Position numbers and translations under genes: made by a program. Positions 46,392-55,119 of a DNA stretch of 64,000 bases are shown in pieces. This DNA comes from Emticicia aquatilis (lineage in GTDB: Bacteria; Bacteroidota; Bacteroidia; Cytophagales; Spirosomataceae). How positions within the stretch are numbered: the stretch's first letter is position 1; each line of letters opens with the position of its first letter. The DNA is taken from NCBI RefSeq assembly GCF_014644295.1, contig NZ_BMKK01000017.1, positions 1 through 64,000 on the forward strand, written 5' to 3'. The notes below the pieces were generated by a model. It did not search any database. It was not told the DNA's origin and worked only from the letters and a program-made list of their open reading frames with translations.

Positions 46392-47246
46392 TTAGTAGTA
46401 TATCGAAATCAATCCATCTCCCCCTAATGTATTACTATTAGGGCCGTATCCACCGCCTCCACCACCAGGAAATCCGCCGTAAGTGGCTCCAAATGAACTA
46501 CCACCATTGTTTGGTAAAGTTAGTTGAGAAGTACCGCCTTTTCCTCCGTTATTATGATTAGGACTTGCTCCTCCGTTGCCGTACTCTATTCTTTTGTAGT
46601 AATTTGAACCATCATAGAAGTAAGAGTTTTTTGTAGATGTACCAGATTCTCCAGAAATAGCGTATCCATTTGCATTTGGTATATTTAGTGTAAATGGTGC
46701 ATAAGAAGATGTTAAGTTGAAATTTCCACCGCCTTTAACTACAAAGTAAGAGTTTCCGATACGAATGTAACTTTCTCTTCCAGAAACAACATTATTTGCA
46801 ATTCTACCACAACCTTCACCAACCATTACAAATATTTGCTGACCTGCACTCACAGGTATAGTTGCTATTCCATAATTTCCACCACAGCCTCCACCATATT
46901 CATTTCCACAGCCTCCGCCGCTATAAATCTCTACAAATATTTTTGAAATACCATTTGGAACATTCCAAGTAAACTCACTATTTGCATTTATAAATTGAGG
47001 AAGTGTAAAATGTTGAACATTTGAATATTGCTCTCCTTGTAAAGAAATCCAATTGCTTCCATTATGATAGTTGATATTCTTATTATCAGAATTGAAAATT
47101 ATATTCCCTGCTTGTTGGTTAGACAGGTTGTTTCTTTGGCTTGTGCTTAAATTTGGAATAGATAAAAAATTTGGATTTGATGTAAAAGATTGTCCAAGAG
47201 AGTAGTAACTTAATAACATGAACAAATGTGTTATTACTGTTTTCAT
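46392..47246 (-). CDS. Glycine-rich secreted protein
   Basis: 284 residues with a signal peptide (SYYSLGQ). An N-terminal segment NQQAGNIIFNSDNKNINYHNGSNW resembles the conserved opening seen in Bacteroidota surface proteins. The middle and C-terminal parts are Gly-rich with repeated GGGCGN/GGGG tracts (about 110-125 and 240-275) and cysteines that may crosslink. No catalytic domain or sorting signal recognised. A structural or adhesive surface role is inference. Confidence 0.6.
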   Translation of the reverse strand: MKTVITHLFMLLSYYSLGQSFTSNPNFLSIPNLSTSQRNNLSNQQAGNIIFNSDNKNINYHNGSNWISLQGEQYSNVQHFTLPQFINANSEFTWNVPNGISKIFVEIYSGGGCGNEYGGGCGGNYGIATIPVSAGQQIFVMVGEGCGRIANNVVSGRESYIRIGNSYFVVKGGGNFNLTSSYAPFTLNIPNANGYAISGESGTSTKNSYFYDGSNYYKRIEYGNGGASPNHNNGGKGGTSQLTLPNNGGSSFGATYGGFPGGGGGGYGPNSNTLGGDGLISIYY

Positions 47247-47354
47247 AAAGAATTTTATTTAATATAGATTTAGAACAAGCAATACTAACTACCACATTTA
47301 TCTTATCCAATATAAGTTGTCTCTAAACTTATTCTACGGTAAAGTTTATTCAAA

Positions 47355-47724
47355 ATGAAAACATTATCAGAAATAAAATCAGCATTGAAGCTAATCAAAA
47401 GCCAAGAACAATATAAAGTATATTTGGCAATTAATGATTCGTTAATTGATTGTGAAGAGGGTAGCCCCGAAGAAGAAACTTTGGAATTAGTATCTATTTT
47501 GGTGGAAGATTATGAATCAAAACATTATCATATCGAAACTCCAGACCCAATTGAAAATTAAAATGGAAGAAGATGGGTTGAAGAAAAAAGATTTAGTGGA
47601 ATATTTTGTAAGTGTGAGTAGAGTTTCGGTGGTTTTAAATAGAAAACGTCAGTTAACTCTCGAAATGATAAGAAAAATTCATAATGAAATGAGGGTTTCG
47701 GCAGAGACATTATTAGCTGTTTGA
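47355..47724 (+). pseudogene. HigA-type antitoxin split by a frameshift
   Basis: Two overlapping frames: 47355-47561 (68 residues: AINDSLIDCEEGSPEEETLELVSILVEDYESKHYHIETPDPIE then stop) and 47512-47724 (ends with an XRE helix-turn-helix: GLKKKDLVEYFVSVSRVSVVLNRKRQLTLEMIRKIHNEM). Joined at about 47555-47562 they make one normal HigA-like antitoxin of about 120 residues in which PDPIE leads straight into IKIKMEEDG. No HigB toxin gene lies upstream or downstream. Either a broken orphan, a sequencing error, or a frameshifted expression unit. Confidence 0.7.
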
Positions 47725-47725
47725 A

Positions 47726-48937
47726 ATGTTAAGAAAACTATTATTACACTTTGTCATCGTTATTACTTTCAACGCCTTTTCACAGAAAAACATGACCATT
47801 GCTACCGAATTTCGTCGTCATATTCATGCAAATCCCGAACTTTCAACGCTTGAAAAAAATACCAGTGCGTATGTGATTTCGGAATTGAAGAAACTGGGCA
47901 TCACGAAAATCCATCAAGGTTTTTCGATGCACTCGATTTTGGCTGAAGTTGATGGAGTAGAAAGCGGAACGTCGCCCGGCGGTCCGACAATTTTGTTTCG
48001 TTGCGAATTAGATGCGTTACCGATTCAAGAAGATAATGATTTTGCTCATCGTTCTACACAGGCTGGGGTTTCTCATAAGTGTGGACACGATGGTCATGCT
48101 GCTACGATGTTTCGTTTTGCTCAAAAATTGATGGAAAAACCTTTAAAAAAAGGTAAAATACTGTTGTTTTTTCAATCTGCTGAAGAAATAGGAGCGGGTG
48201 CGAAAGATGCTATTGAATCTGGCATTTTTAAGCAGTTTAAGATAGATTATGCCTTTGCCTATCATAATTTTGCAGGTTTTCAGATGGGTACTGTCATTGC
48301 GAAGAAAGGTCTTTTTACACCTTGTGTAGAAAGTGGAGTCTTTGAGTTAATCGGTAAAACAAGCCACGCTGCCGAGCCATCAAAAGGAATTAATCCTGCA
48401 ATGGCAATTGCCGAAATCATACAGTACTTCGATTCTTTGAATAATCCTGATAAATCAAGTGCAGATTTCTTTGTAGCTACTCCCATACATATCGAGATGG
48501 GCGAAAAAGCCTATGGAACTTCAGCAGGAAAAGCTACTATTGGTTATACTTTTCGGACTTGGGAAAACGAACGATTCGATGCAATAAAAGCCAAGATTAT
48601 TCAGAAAGTTGAAGATGTAGCTAAGAAACATAAGCTTGAATTTTCGGCAAAATGGCTTGAGACTTTCAATGCAAATAATAATCATGCAACTGCCTACAAT
48701 GAAGTAAAAAATGCTGCAAAAGCCCAAAAATTCGAAATTCTCGACCTCGAAAAACCATTTGAATTTGGCGAAGATTTTGGACTTTTTACCAAGAAATATA
48801 AAGGTGCTATGTTTGGTATTGGTTCGGGCGTTAATCAGCCCCCACTACACAGCTCAACCTTTGATTTTCCTGATGAATTGCTCGAAATAGGAAGCAATAT
48901 GTTCTATCAAATAGCAGTTCAGATTACCGAAAAATAG
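47726..48937 (+). CDS. M20 amidohydrolase (exported)
   Basis: 403 residues, signal-like N-terminus (VIVITFNAFSQ). M20D-type motifs: FRRHIHANPELS, FRCELDALPI, KCGHDGHAAT (metal ligands), FQSAEEIGAGA (catalytic Glu) and FGEDFG. The family cleaves N-acyl amino acids or hippurate-like substrates. Starts 1 bp after the HigA remnant; no functional link implied. Confidence 0.83.
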   Translation: MLRKLLLHFVIVITFNAFSQKNMTIATEFRRHIHANPELSTLEKNTSAYVISELKKLGITKIHQGFSMHSILAEVDGVESGTSPGGPTILFRCELDALPIQEDNDFAHRSTQAGVSHKCGHDGHAATMFRFAQKLMEKPLKKGKILLFFQSAEEIGAGAKDAIESGIFKQFKIDYAFAYHNFAGFQMGTVIAKKGLFTPCVESGVFELIGKTSHAAEPSKGINPAMAIAEIIQYFDSLNNPDKSSADFFVATPIHIEMGEKAYGTSAGKATIGYTFRTWENERFDAIKAKIIQKVEDVAKKHKLEFSAKWLETFNANNNHATAYNEVKNAAKAQKFEILDLEKPFEFGEDFGLFTKKYKGAMFGIGSGVNQPPLHSSTFDFPDELLEIGSNMFYQIAVQITEK

Positions 48938-48940
48938 CTT

Positions 48941-49837
48941 TTATTTTTTAGCATAATAATACAAGTAAGTAGGCCCAGTTGTGCCGTCTGGTCTTTCGCT
49001 GTTCGTGAAGTATCCTTTATTGTTTCTATCGAAGCAAAACCCCTCGCCTTGAGGTTCTTTTGTATAAGGTAGTAGTTTATCTCGATTACGTGCGAGCGTA
49101 GTAGCTATGCTTTCACCTTCTTTTCTGTACCAATAATAGAGAGCGTCATAATTTCTGAGTACAATCTCTTTGCCATCGCTCGAAATTCCGCCACTTGTAA
49201 TAATTAAAAATGGAATTGCCTGTACGAATTTAGCAGTTTGAATTTCGGTAGTTGACTGAGGATAAGGTAACTGATAAATTCTTACATTAAATTCTCGTTT
49301 CGTAACGATATAAATATCTTTGGTAGCAGGGTCGAGTAAAATACATTCGGCATCTCGGCTGCCATCGGGATACTGAAAAGAGATTCTGTCAAAATTCGTA
49401 ACTTTTTCTGCAAGAGACTGAGGTTCTAAAAAACGATAAATATAATATTGGTTGTTGTAAGCGGCATTATTATCGCCTATTTCAGCAATATAAACGTAGT
49501 TTTTGCCACTTTCTGGGCCAACGCCTATACTAATATCTTCCCAATCACGATTTGGGAAAGGCATTTGAATATTTCCCTTGTACTCGCCCGAATGTGAAAA
49601 CTGATGTAATAAATTAGGGTTATCGCCGTCTTCTTGCACCCATACATTGCCTGGCATACTTCTACTATCAGCTACTCCCGATGCTTCATTAGCGATATTG
49701 TTTGGTAATAGCGAACTTTTAGGTGTAGTTTCAAAATCAGGAATTGTTTCGGTAGGAGTAGGCGTAGGCGTTTTTCCGAACCAATCGCACGAACTGAGCG
49801 TAAAAATGATGATTGAACAGAGAATGAATATCCGCAT
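48941..49837 (-). CDS. Beta-propeller-like lipoprotein
   Basis: 298 residues. Lipobox FTLSSCDWF gives Cys about 17, then a TPTPTPTET linker. The rest reads as a propeller of ASGVADSRSMPGNVWVQEDGD, YVYIAEIGDNNAAYNNQYYIYRF, DAECILLDPATKDIYIVTKRE and GEGFCFDRNNKGYFTNSE blades, similar to SdiA-regulated-type or esterase-like propellers. No catalytic residue is certain. Convergent with the M20 gene by 3 bp. Confidence 0.65.
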   Translation of the reverse strand: MRIFILCSIIIFTLSSCDWFGKTPTPTPTETIPDFETTPKSSLLPNNIANEASGVADSRSMPGNVWVQEDGDNPNLLHQFSHSGEYKGNIQMPFPNRDWEDISIGVGPESGKNYVYIAEIGDNNAAYNNQYYIYRFLEPQSLAEKVTNFDRISFQYPDGSRDAECILLDPATKDIYIVTKREFNVRIYQLPYPQSTTEIQTAKFVQAIPFLIITSGGISSDGKEIVLRNYDALYYWYRKEGESIATTLARNRDKLLPYTKEPQGEGFCFDRNNKGYFTNSERPDGTTGPTYLYYYAKK

Positions 49838-49917
49838 TGTGTGTTTAAATTTTGGGTTCGGCTATTGGGTTTATGTTCAGAAAGACGGTTTTTAGTATTT
49901 AAAGGTTGTAATCAACA

Positions 49918-50334
49918 TCAAAAATCAATCTTTTGGCTGCGAAGTGATTTCTTCTCGCCATCAATTTTCTTCGTTTTCAAGCGTTTTTCTACTACTGCTT
50001 GTGGTGTTTTCGATGGAATTCGTTTCTTTTTTTCATGAAAAGCCTTTTCTAAAACTTTATAGAATTTCTTGATAACCAGCTCTTTATTCTGCAATTGGCT
50101 ACGTTTTTCTTGTGCCGAAATACTCAGAATTGTTTCTTGCACTAACTGACTTTGTAATTTTTCGAGTAATCTCGTTTTCTGTTCGTCAGTCAGTAGGGTA
50201 GAGGTGGCAATATTGAATCTCAGCTCTACTTTTGTTTCTACTTTATTTACGTTCTGTCCACCAGGCCCTCCACTGCGGGAGGTCTGAAATTCAATTTCGG
50301 GCAGAAAATCTATGGTTTTTATATCTATTTGCAT
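49918..50334 (-). CDS. arfB: Ribosome-rescue peptidyl-tRNA hydrolase ArfB
   Basis: 138 residues from the ATG at 50334; a TTG two codons upstream opens the frame. The RF1-like GGQ loop is present (SGGPGGQNVNKVETKVEL) and the basic C-terminal tail (EKKRIPSKTPQAVVEKRLKT) that enters the empty mRNA channel is also present. It releases peptides from stalled ribosomes. Length fits YaeJ. Monocistronic. Confidence 0.9.
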   Translation of the reverse strand: MQIDIKTIDFLPEIEFQTSRSGGPGGQNVNKVETKVELRFNIATSTLLTDEQKTRLLEKLQSQLVQETILSISAQEKRSQLQNKELVIKKFYKVLEKAFHEKKKRIPSKTPQAVVEKRLKTKKIDGEKKSLRSQKIDF

Positions 50335-50372
50335 TTTCAATTCTTTTGTGGATAAAGAATAACTTTATAGTA

Positions 50373-50437
50373 ACCCACAGGCTAAAGCCATGTGGCAACT
50401 TATAGAATCAATTGCCACATGGCTTTAGCCTGTGGGT
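50373..50437. repeat. 26-bp perfect inverted repeat before dnaG
   Basis: The left arm 50373-50398 and right arm 50412-50437 are exact reverse complements with a 13-nt loop. It fills most of the 115-bp gap between arfB and the dnaG 3' end. The arm has CACAGGCTAAAGCCATGTG, itself palindromic. Not a plain terminator: no U tract. A dispersed element is likely. Confidence 0.7.
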
Positions 50438-50449
50438 AATGGTAATTTT

Positions 50450-52423
50450 TCAGCCCTGTACAACAGTCCCGAGCAAGCCCGCAATCTTCTTAATGACCTC
50501 TTTTAGCTGCATCATTTTTACCAAAATCTGGTCTTGCTCTTCGTAGCTTTGGGCTTCCAAAAGCTGGTTCGATAGCTTCGTCATATCAGCTTCATAACGA
50601 GTCTTTTTTAGCCTTAGTACGTTCGTGTAGGCCAAATCGGCCAATTTATCGGTTTCTGATGGAATATAAATTTCTTTCTTTAGCCAATTTTCGCTCAATT
50701 GGTGCGGTGTTGAAAGCCAGTTTATTACCTGTTGTTGAATCTCACTATCTTGGTGGCTCGTGAAATGTGAAGTATCAGGAATCTGATGATTCTGATAAAA
50801 TTCTCGAAAAATCGCCAAGATTTTCTGATACGTTGGCGTTTCAAAAACCATATCTCTGATTTCGTTGAAAATATAATCTGTCAACGTAAAATCAATATTA
50901 TCAACTACATTTCGGTCTAAAACGTGCGTGCCATAACAAACTAAAAGCCTAATACATTCTTCTTCTTGGTAAGAAACCGCTGAGCGTTGAGCCTCAGTTT
51001 TTTCAACAGGAAAACTGGGCGAAACTTCTGGACGCTCAACCAAAACATCTAAATCGCCAACTTGCTGAGGCTGAACTCGATTTTGGCGTTGACGGTCTTT
51101 TTCGGCATCGTTTACTTTTTTGAGCGAAATTTTGTTTCCTTCCGTAATCAAAATTTGCTCTTCGATGCCCATCAGATTGGCTACTTCTTGATAAAAAACC
51201 GAACGTTTGATAGAATCAGGAATTTTAGAAATGGTCTCAACCAATTCTTTAATTACTTCTGCTCGTTTGATTGGGTCGTGACCAACATCTTTGAGTGAAA
51301 TTTCGGTTTTGAAACGAATAAAATCCTTTTGGGTTCGCTGAACGTATTCTTTAAACGCTTGACTACCAACTTTTTGAATAAAACTATCGGGGTCATCGCC
51401 ATCGGGAAAAACTACGGCTTTTACGTTTAGTCCTTCTTCCAAAATAATATCAATTCCACGCAACGAGGCCTTGATACCAGCGGCATCTCCATCGTAAAGC
51501 ACCGTAATATTATTCGTAAAACGCCTAATTAACTGAATCTGCTCTTTTGTAAGCGAAGTTCCCGACGAAGCCACCACATTCTCCACGCCCGACTGGCTCA
51601 ACGAAACTACATCGGTATAGCCTTCTACCAAATAACAATTATCTTCTACACGAATCGGATTTTTGGCTTGCTGAATACCATAAACGATATAACTTTTGTG
51701 GTAAACGGCCGTTTCGGGTGAGTTCAGATATTTTGGTGCATTCGGGTCTTTTTTCAGAATCCTTGCCCCAAAGGCAATCGGTTTTCCTCCTACATTATGA
51801 ATCGGAAAAATTACTCGTCCTCTAAATCTATCAATGGGGCCTTTGCCTTCTTTTACAATCGAAAGTCCTGCTTTTTCGAGAATATCTATCGAAAACCCAT
51901 TTTTTATAGCGTGTTTTGTGAACGCATCCCAACCATCGGGGCTATAACCCAATTCAAATCGCTGAATCGTGGTATGATTAAAGCCACGTTCTTTAAAATA
52001 GCTCTGCCCAATGCTTTGTCCTTCGGGGCTTTTCCAAAGTTGGTCTTGGTAATATTTATTAGCAAAATCCAGTACGATGTATAGACTTTCCTTTTCGTTT
52101 TGGGCTTGTTGTTCTTCGTTGGTTACTTCTTTTTCGGCTACTTCAATACCATATTTTTTTGCCAAATGCTTAAGGGCTTCGGGGTAGCCGATGCCTTCGA
52201 TATCCATCACAAAACGCACTGAATCGCCCGCTTTACCGCAGCCAAAACATTTATAAATGCCTTTGGCTGGCGAAACGTAAAACGAAGGAGTTTTTTCGTT
52301 ATGAAAAGGGCAACAGGCTATCATGTTTGCTCCCCGTTTTTTGAGAGAAACGTATTCGCCAATAACTTCCGTTACGTCGGCGGCTTGAATAATCTGTTGA
52401 ACTGTTTCTTGACTTATCCGCAT
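50450..52423 (-). CDS. dnaG: DNA primase
   Basis: 657 residues. The zinc-binding domain is CPFHNEKTPSFYVSP and YKCFGCGKAG (CHCC ligands, about 38-63). The RNA-polymerase domain follows, with TOPRIM motifs YLVEGYTDV and YDGDAAG, then the DnaB-interacting C-terminus. It makes RNA primers for replication. The C-terminal helicase-binding part is of ordinary length. Confidence 0.95.
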   Translation of the reverse strand: MRISQETVQQIIQAADVTEVIGEYVSLKKRGANMIACCPFHNEKTPSFYVSPAKGIYKCFGCGKAGDSVRFVMDIEGIGYPEALKHLAKKYGIEVAEKEVTNEEQQAQNEKESLYIVLDFANKYYQDQLWKSPEGQSIGQSYFKERGFNHTTIQRFELGYSPDGWDAFTKHAIKNGFSIDILEKAGLSIVKEGKGPIDRFRGRVIFPIHNVGGKPIAFGARILKKDPNAPKYLNSPETAVYHKSYIVYGIQQAKNPIRVEDNCYLVEGYTDVVSLSQSGVENVVASSGTSLTKEQIQLIRRFTNNITVLYDGDAAGIKASLRGIDIILEEGLNVKAVVFPDGDDPDSFIQKVGSQAFKEYVQRTQKDFIRFKTEISLKDVGHDPIKRAEVIKELVETISKIPDSIKRSVFYQEVANLMGIEEQILITEGNKISLKKVNDAEKDRQRQNRVQPQQVGDLDVLVERPEVSPSFPVEKTEAQRSAVSYQEEECIRLLVCYGTHVLDRNVVDNIDFTLTDYIFNEIRDMVFETPTYQKILAIFREFYQNHQIPDTSHFTSHQDSEIQQQVINWLSTPHQLSENWLKKEIYIPSETDKLADLAYTNVLRLKKTRYEADMTKLSNQLLEAQSYEEQDQILVKMMQLKEVIKKIAGLLGTVVQG

Positions 52424-52467
52424 ATTGCAATTTACTCACTACTTAATCAAAATGACACATTTTGTGC

Positions 52468-52475
52468 TACTTTTG
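52468..52475 (+). promoter_or_regulatory. -7 box for the TRIC channel gene
   Basis: TACTTTTG fits TAnnTTTG and lies 22 bp before the GTG at 52498, supporting that start over an upstream TTG at 52462 which lies in the promoter. Confidence 0.5.
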
Positions 52476-52497
52476 TTCCGAAAAAAACAAAGGTACG

Positions 52498-53100
52498 GTG
52501 GAATTTTATACTTTTATCAATATTGGCGGAACAATTGCCTTTGCGGCATCGGGTGCTTTGGCAGGAATCCGTAAAAAACTTGATGTCTTTGGGCTGGCCG
52601 TAATGGCTTTCGTGACTTCGGTCGGCGGTGGAACAATCCGTGATATTCTGATTGGTCATTTACCCGTAAAATGGATTCTTGATTCTTCTATTGTTCTGCT
52701 CATTGCAGGCGTTACACTCATTACTGTTTTATTTAAAAACCGTATCGAAAAATTGGATAAAACCCTTACTTTTTTCGATTCTTTGGGACTTGGATTTTTT
52801 ACGCTCCGAGGTATTCAAGAAGGCATTGCTATTCAGTTGGATATTCCTTCGTGCTTGATTTTGGGTACGATTACAGCCTGTTTTGGTGGCGTGATTCGAG
52901 ATATTTTGCTCAACGAAATTCCAACGCTTTTCCGAAAAGAAATCTATGCTACGGCCTGTATTTTGGGCGGAATTATCTTCTTTTTACTTCAAAAACTCAA
53001 TGTTTCTGCTCAAATTGTTGATATTATTACGATTCTGACGATTTTCGGAATAAGGCTCATTGCCGTAAAAATGAATATTTCATTACCGAAAGTTGATTGA
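52498..53100 (+). CDS. TRIC-family (UPF0126/YicG) cation channel
   Basis: 200 residues from the GTG at 52498; the frame's upstream TTG (52462) overlaps the promoter. Seven membrane segments with the duplicated TRIC repeat: GGTIAFAASGALAGIRKKLDVFGLAVMAFVTSVGGGTIRD and its second copy with TLGLGFFTLRGIQEGI and FGGVIRDILLNEIP. GGGTIRD and GGVIRD are the paired family motifs. It forms trimeric monovalent-cation channels. Confidence 0.9.
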   Translation: MEFYTFINIGGTIAFAASGALAGIRKKLDVFGLAVMAFVTSVGGGTIRDILIGHLPVKWILDSSIVLLIAGVTLITVLFKNRIEKLDKTLTFFDSLGLGFFTLRGIQEGIAIQLDIPSCLILGTITACFGGVIRDILLNEIPTLFRKEIYATACILGGIIFFLLQKLNVSAQIVDIITILTIFGIRLIAVKMNISLPKVD

Positions 53101-53107
53101 TTGGTAA

Positions 53108-53126
53108 CACAATTTTCAAAATTGTG
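53108..53126. terminator. Short palindrome after the TRIC gene
   Basis: CACAATTTT C AAAATTGTG, a 9-bp perfect stem with a 1-nt centre. A related motif with flanking GTAGCACAA lies at 29367-29388. Confidence 0.4.
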
Positions 53127-53226
53127 CTACATTACACTGCCGTGAAAACGAATATTTCTTTGCCTAAAATTCGTTAACGCATTGAATGGCACAAGATTTG
53201 AGTAGCTTTCTTCAAAAAAACTAACC

Positions 53227-53991
53227 ATGAAGAAGCTTACTTTCTTCGCAATGGCTTTCCTTACCATCATACAGGCAAATTCACAAGATTTGCATTTAAG
53301 AGGCATTGCGACCAATTATTCTCAAACGGGTAGAATCACGCCCAAACTTAGCTATAACCTGCATATTTTGTCGGTAGTGAATACTTCGACATTAAAAATA
53401 GGAGAGAAAAACTTTCCATCAGGACATACACATTTTATTCCGCATTTGTTGCTAAATTATAAATTGACCGATAAATGGAATGTGGGTGGCGGATATGCCT
53501 TCGGCCGACATGATATTTTTGGTTTGCGAGAAAACGAAAATCGGATTGTGCTGCAAACTGCCTATAATTACAAAATCGGGAAACTAACAACCAATAATCG
53601 TGGGCGTTTTGAATGGCGTAGTCCACTGAATTTACAAACTAATGTTCGCTCCGATGCCTCAATTTTTCGTTATCAACTGGGTTTGAATTATCCATTGTAT
53701 GACACAAAAAAATATAAGCGAGGCTTTTATGCTTTGGCTTCCAACGAAGTGTTTTTGTATTTGAAAGGTGCAACAAATGGTCCTGTTAGCTCAAAGAATG
53801 GACTTTTGTTATCAGAAAATTGGTCGAATATCGGTTTGGGTTATACGACAGGCAAAAACCGAATTGAAGTGGGCTATGGTTTTCAATCTTTGGTCAGAAA
53901 CAAAAAACAGGATATGCGTTTCTTGAATTTGCTACAATTATCATTCACGACCACCATCAACTGGGACGATGTACAGTATTGGTATTATTGA
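53227..53991 (+). CDS. DUF2490 outer-membrane barrel-type protein
   Basis: 254 residues with signal peptide (TIIQANSQ). Features match DUF2490: HTHFIPHLLLNYKLTDKWNVGGGYAF, NRIVLQTAYNYKIGKLTTNNRGRFEWR, and a C-terminal RNKKQDMRFLNLLQLSFTTT strand. Predicted small outer-membrane beta-barrel of unknown role. Convergent with the TauE gene. Confidence 0.82.
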   Translation: MKKLTFFAMAFLTIIQANSQDLHLRGIATNYSQTGRITPKLSYNLHILSVVNTSTLKIGEKNFPSGHTHFIPHLLLNYKLTDKWNVGGGYAFGRHDIFGLRENENRIVLQTAYNYKIGKLTTNNRGRFEWRSPLNLQTNVRSDASIFRYQLGLNYPLYDTKKYKRGFYALASNEVFLYLKGATNGPVSSKNGLLLSENWSNIGLGYTTGKNRIEVGYGFQSLVRNKKQDMRFLNLLQLSFTTTINWDDVQYWYY

Positions 53992-53999
53992 TTTTTCTT

Positions 54000-54063
54000 A
54001 GATACGAGATTTGAGATTCGGGATTGGAGAACTCTCGTATCTCGAATCTAATATCTCGTATCT
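54000..54063. terminator. Bidirectional terminator-like inverted repeat
   Basis: AGATACGAGAT (54000-54010) with AGATTCG (54014-54020) pairs with CGAATCT (54043-54049) and ATCTCGTATCT (54053-54063), with one 3-nt internal loop. It lies between two convergent genes. Confidence 0.65.
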
Positions 54064-54065
54064 TC

Positions 54066-55046
54066 TCATCTTTTCAAACGTGCCAAATAGGCAAAAGTGG
54101 CAAGCCCTGCTATGAGCGTAATGGCTGAAAGCCCTAAATGTGGAAGCGATGGCCTTAGTACCCACATGGCACCAATAAACTGCACAATCAGAATAATATA
54201 GAGGAAAGTTGCAATGGCTTTGCGAGGTAATTTACTTATCACAAACGAACCCAGCGGAGCAAAAAATGCCACAAACGGAATACACGCCAACCACATTTCA
54301 AACGCTTCTTGCTGGAAATCACCGATAACAGCTCCGTGAATGAAGAAACCAAGTAGCGTTTCGAGCGTCATGATGATTACCGATGAAGGAACAGCTACTT
54401 TTTCGTTGATTCGGTAATAGATAGTCATCAGACAAAACGTAAAAATATTGATTCCTGTACCGAAAAGAGAAGAAATCATACCTCCGATTAGTCCGAAAAA
54501 GATTAATCTCACCATATCCGAATGCATGAAATTCTGAATTTTATCAAAAACTTCACGTTGTGGTTTCGTGTTTTCGTACCACAAAATTAGTCCAAAACTA
54601 AGCCAAAGCGAGACAAAAAATAGCTTTGCCAGTGGTGGAGAAATCAGAGGAACGATATAATAAGTGCCAAAAATCAGTCCGAAAACTCCGCCGAATGTTA
54701 CATATTTGATGTAATTCCAATCGACTTTTATCTTTAGTCCCAAGATTAATAACGATGCTGAAGTCATGCCGATGCTTTGAATGGCAAAAGCGAAATTTCG
54801 AGCAACTGCTGGCTCTATTTTGAGCAAAAGGGTAAAAACAGGATAAGCGATAGCTGCACTTCCTTCGGGGCTTGAGCCTGCGATAAATGCCCCAAATATC
54901 ATTGTCAGAACCGCTGCCCAATGTTTGGCAAAGATATAAAAACTATCGGTCGAGGTAACATAAAAAGCCCAACAACTCAGCACAATGGCCACGAAGCCGA
55001 TGTATAAATATGGGATTTTGTTTTTAGAAGTTTTCTCGACAGACAT
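54066..55046 (-). CDS. TauE/SafE-family sulfite/sulfonate permease
   Basis: 326 residues with about eight membrane segments and the duplicated TauE/SafE pattern: MIFGAFIAGSSPEGSAAIAYPVFTLLLKI and GLIGGMISSLFGTGINIFTF. Family members export sulfite or import organosulfur anions. The substrate is unknown. Divergent from the heptad-protein gene at 55120. Confidence 0.83.
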   Translation of the reverse strand: MSVEKTSKNKIPYLYIGFVAIVLSCWAFYVTSTDSFYIFAKHWAAVLTMIFGAFIAGSSPEGSAAIAYPVFTLLLKIEPAVARNFAFAIQSIGMTSASLLILGLKIKVDWNYIKYVTFGGVFGLIFGTYYIVPLISPPLAKLFFVSLWLSFGLILWYENTKPQREVFDKIQNFMHSDMVRLIFFGLIGGMISSLFGTGINIFTFCLMTIYYRINEKVAVPSSVIIMTLETLLGFFIHGAVIGDFQQEAFEMWLACIPFVAFFAPLGSFVISKLPRKAIATFLYIILIVQFIGAMWVLRPSLPHLGLSAITLIAGLATFAYLARLKR

Positions 55047-55058
55047 AAAAAAATATGT

Positions 55059-55083
55059 TACTTTTGTAAAAGTGATTTACAAA
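55059..55083 (+). promoter_or_regulatory. Promoter and palindromic operator of heptad-protein gene 1
   Basis: TACTTTTG (55059-55066, -7 type) overlaps TTTGTAAA (55063-55070), which with TTTACAAA (55076-55083) forms an 8-bp perfect inverted repeat with a 5-bp spacer at the predicted transcription start, a good operator position. Confidence 0.45.
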
Positions 55084-55119
55084 TTTAGTCGCAAATATTG
55101 ATTTTAAGCATACCATCTA

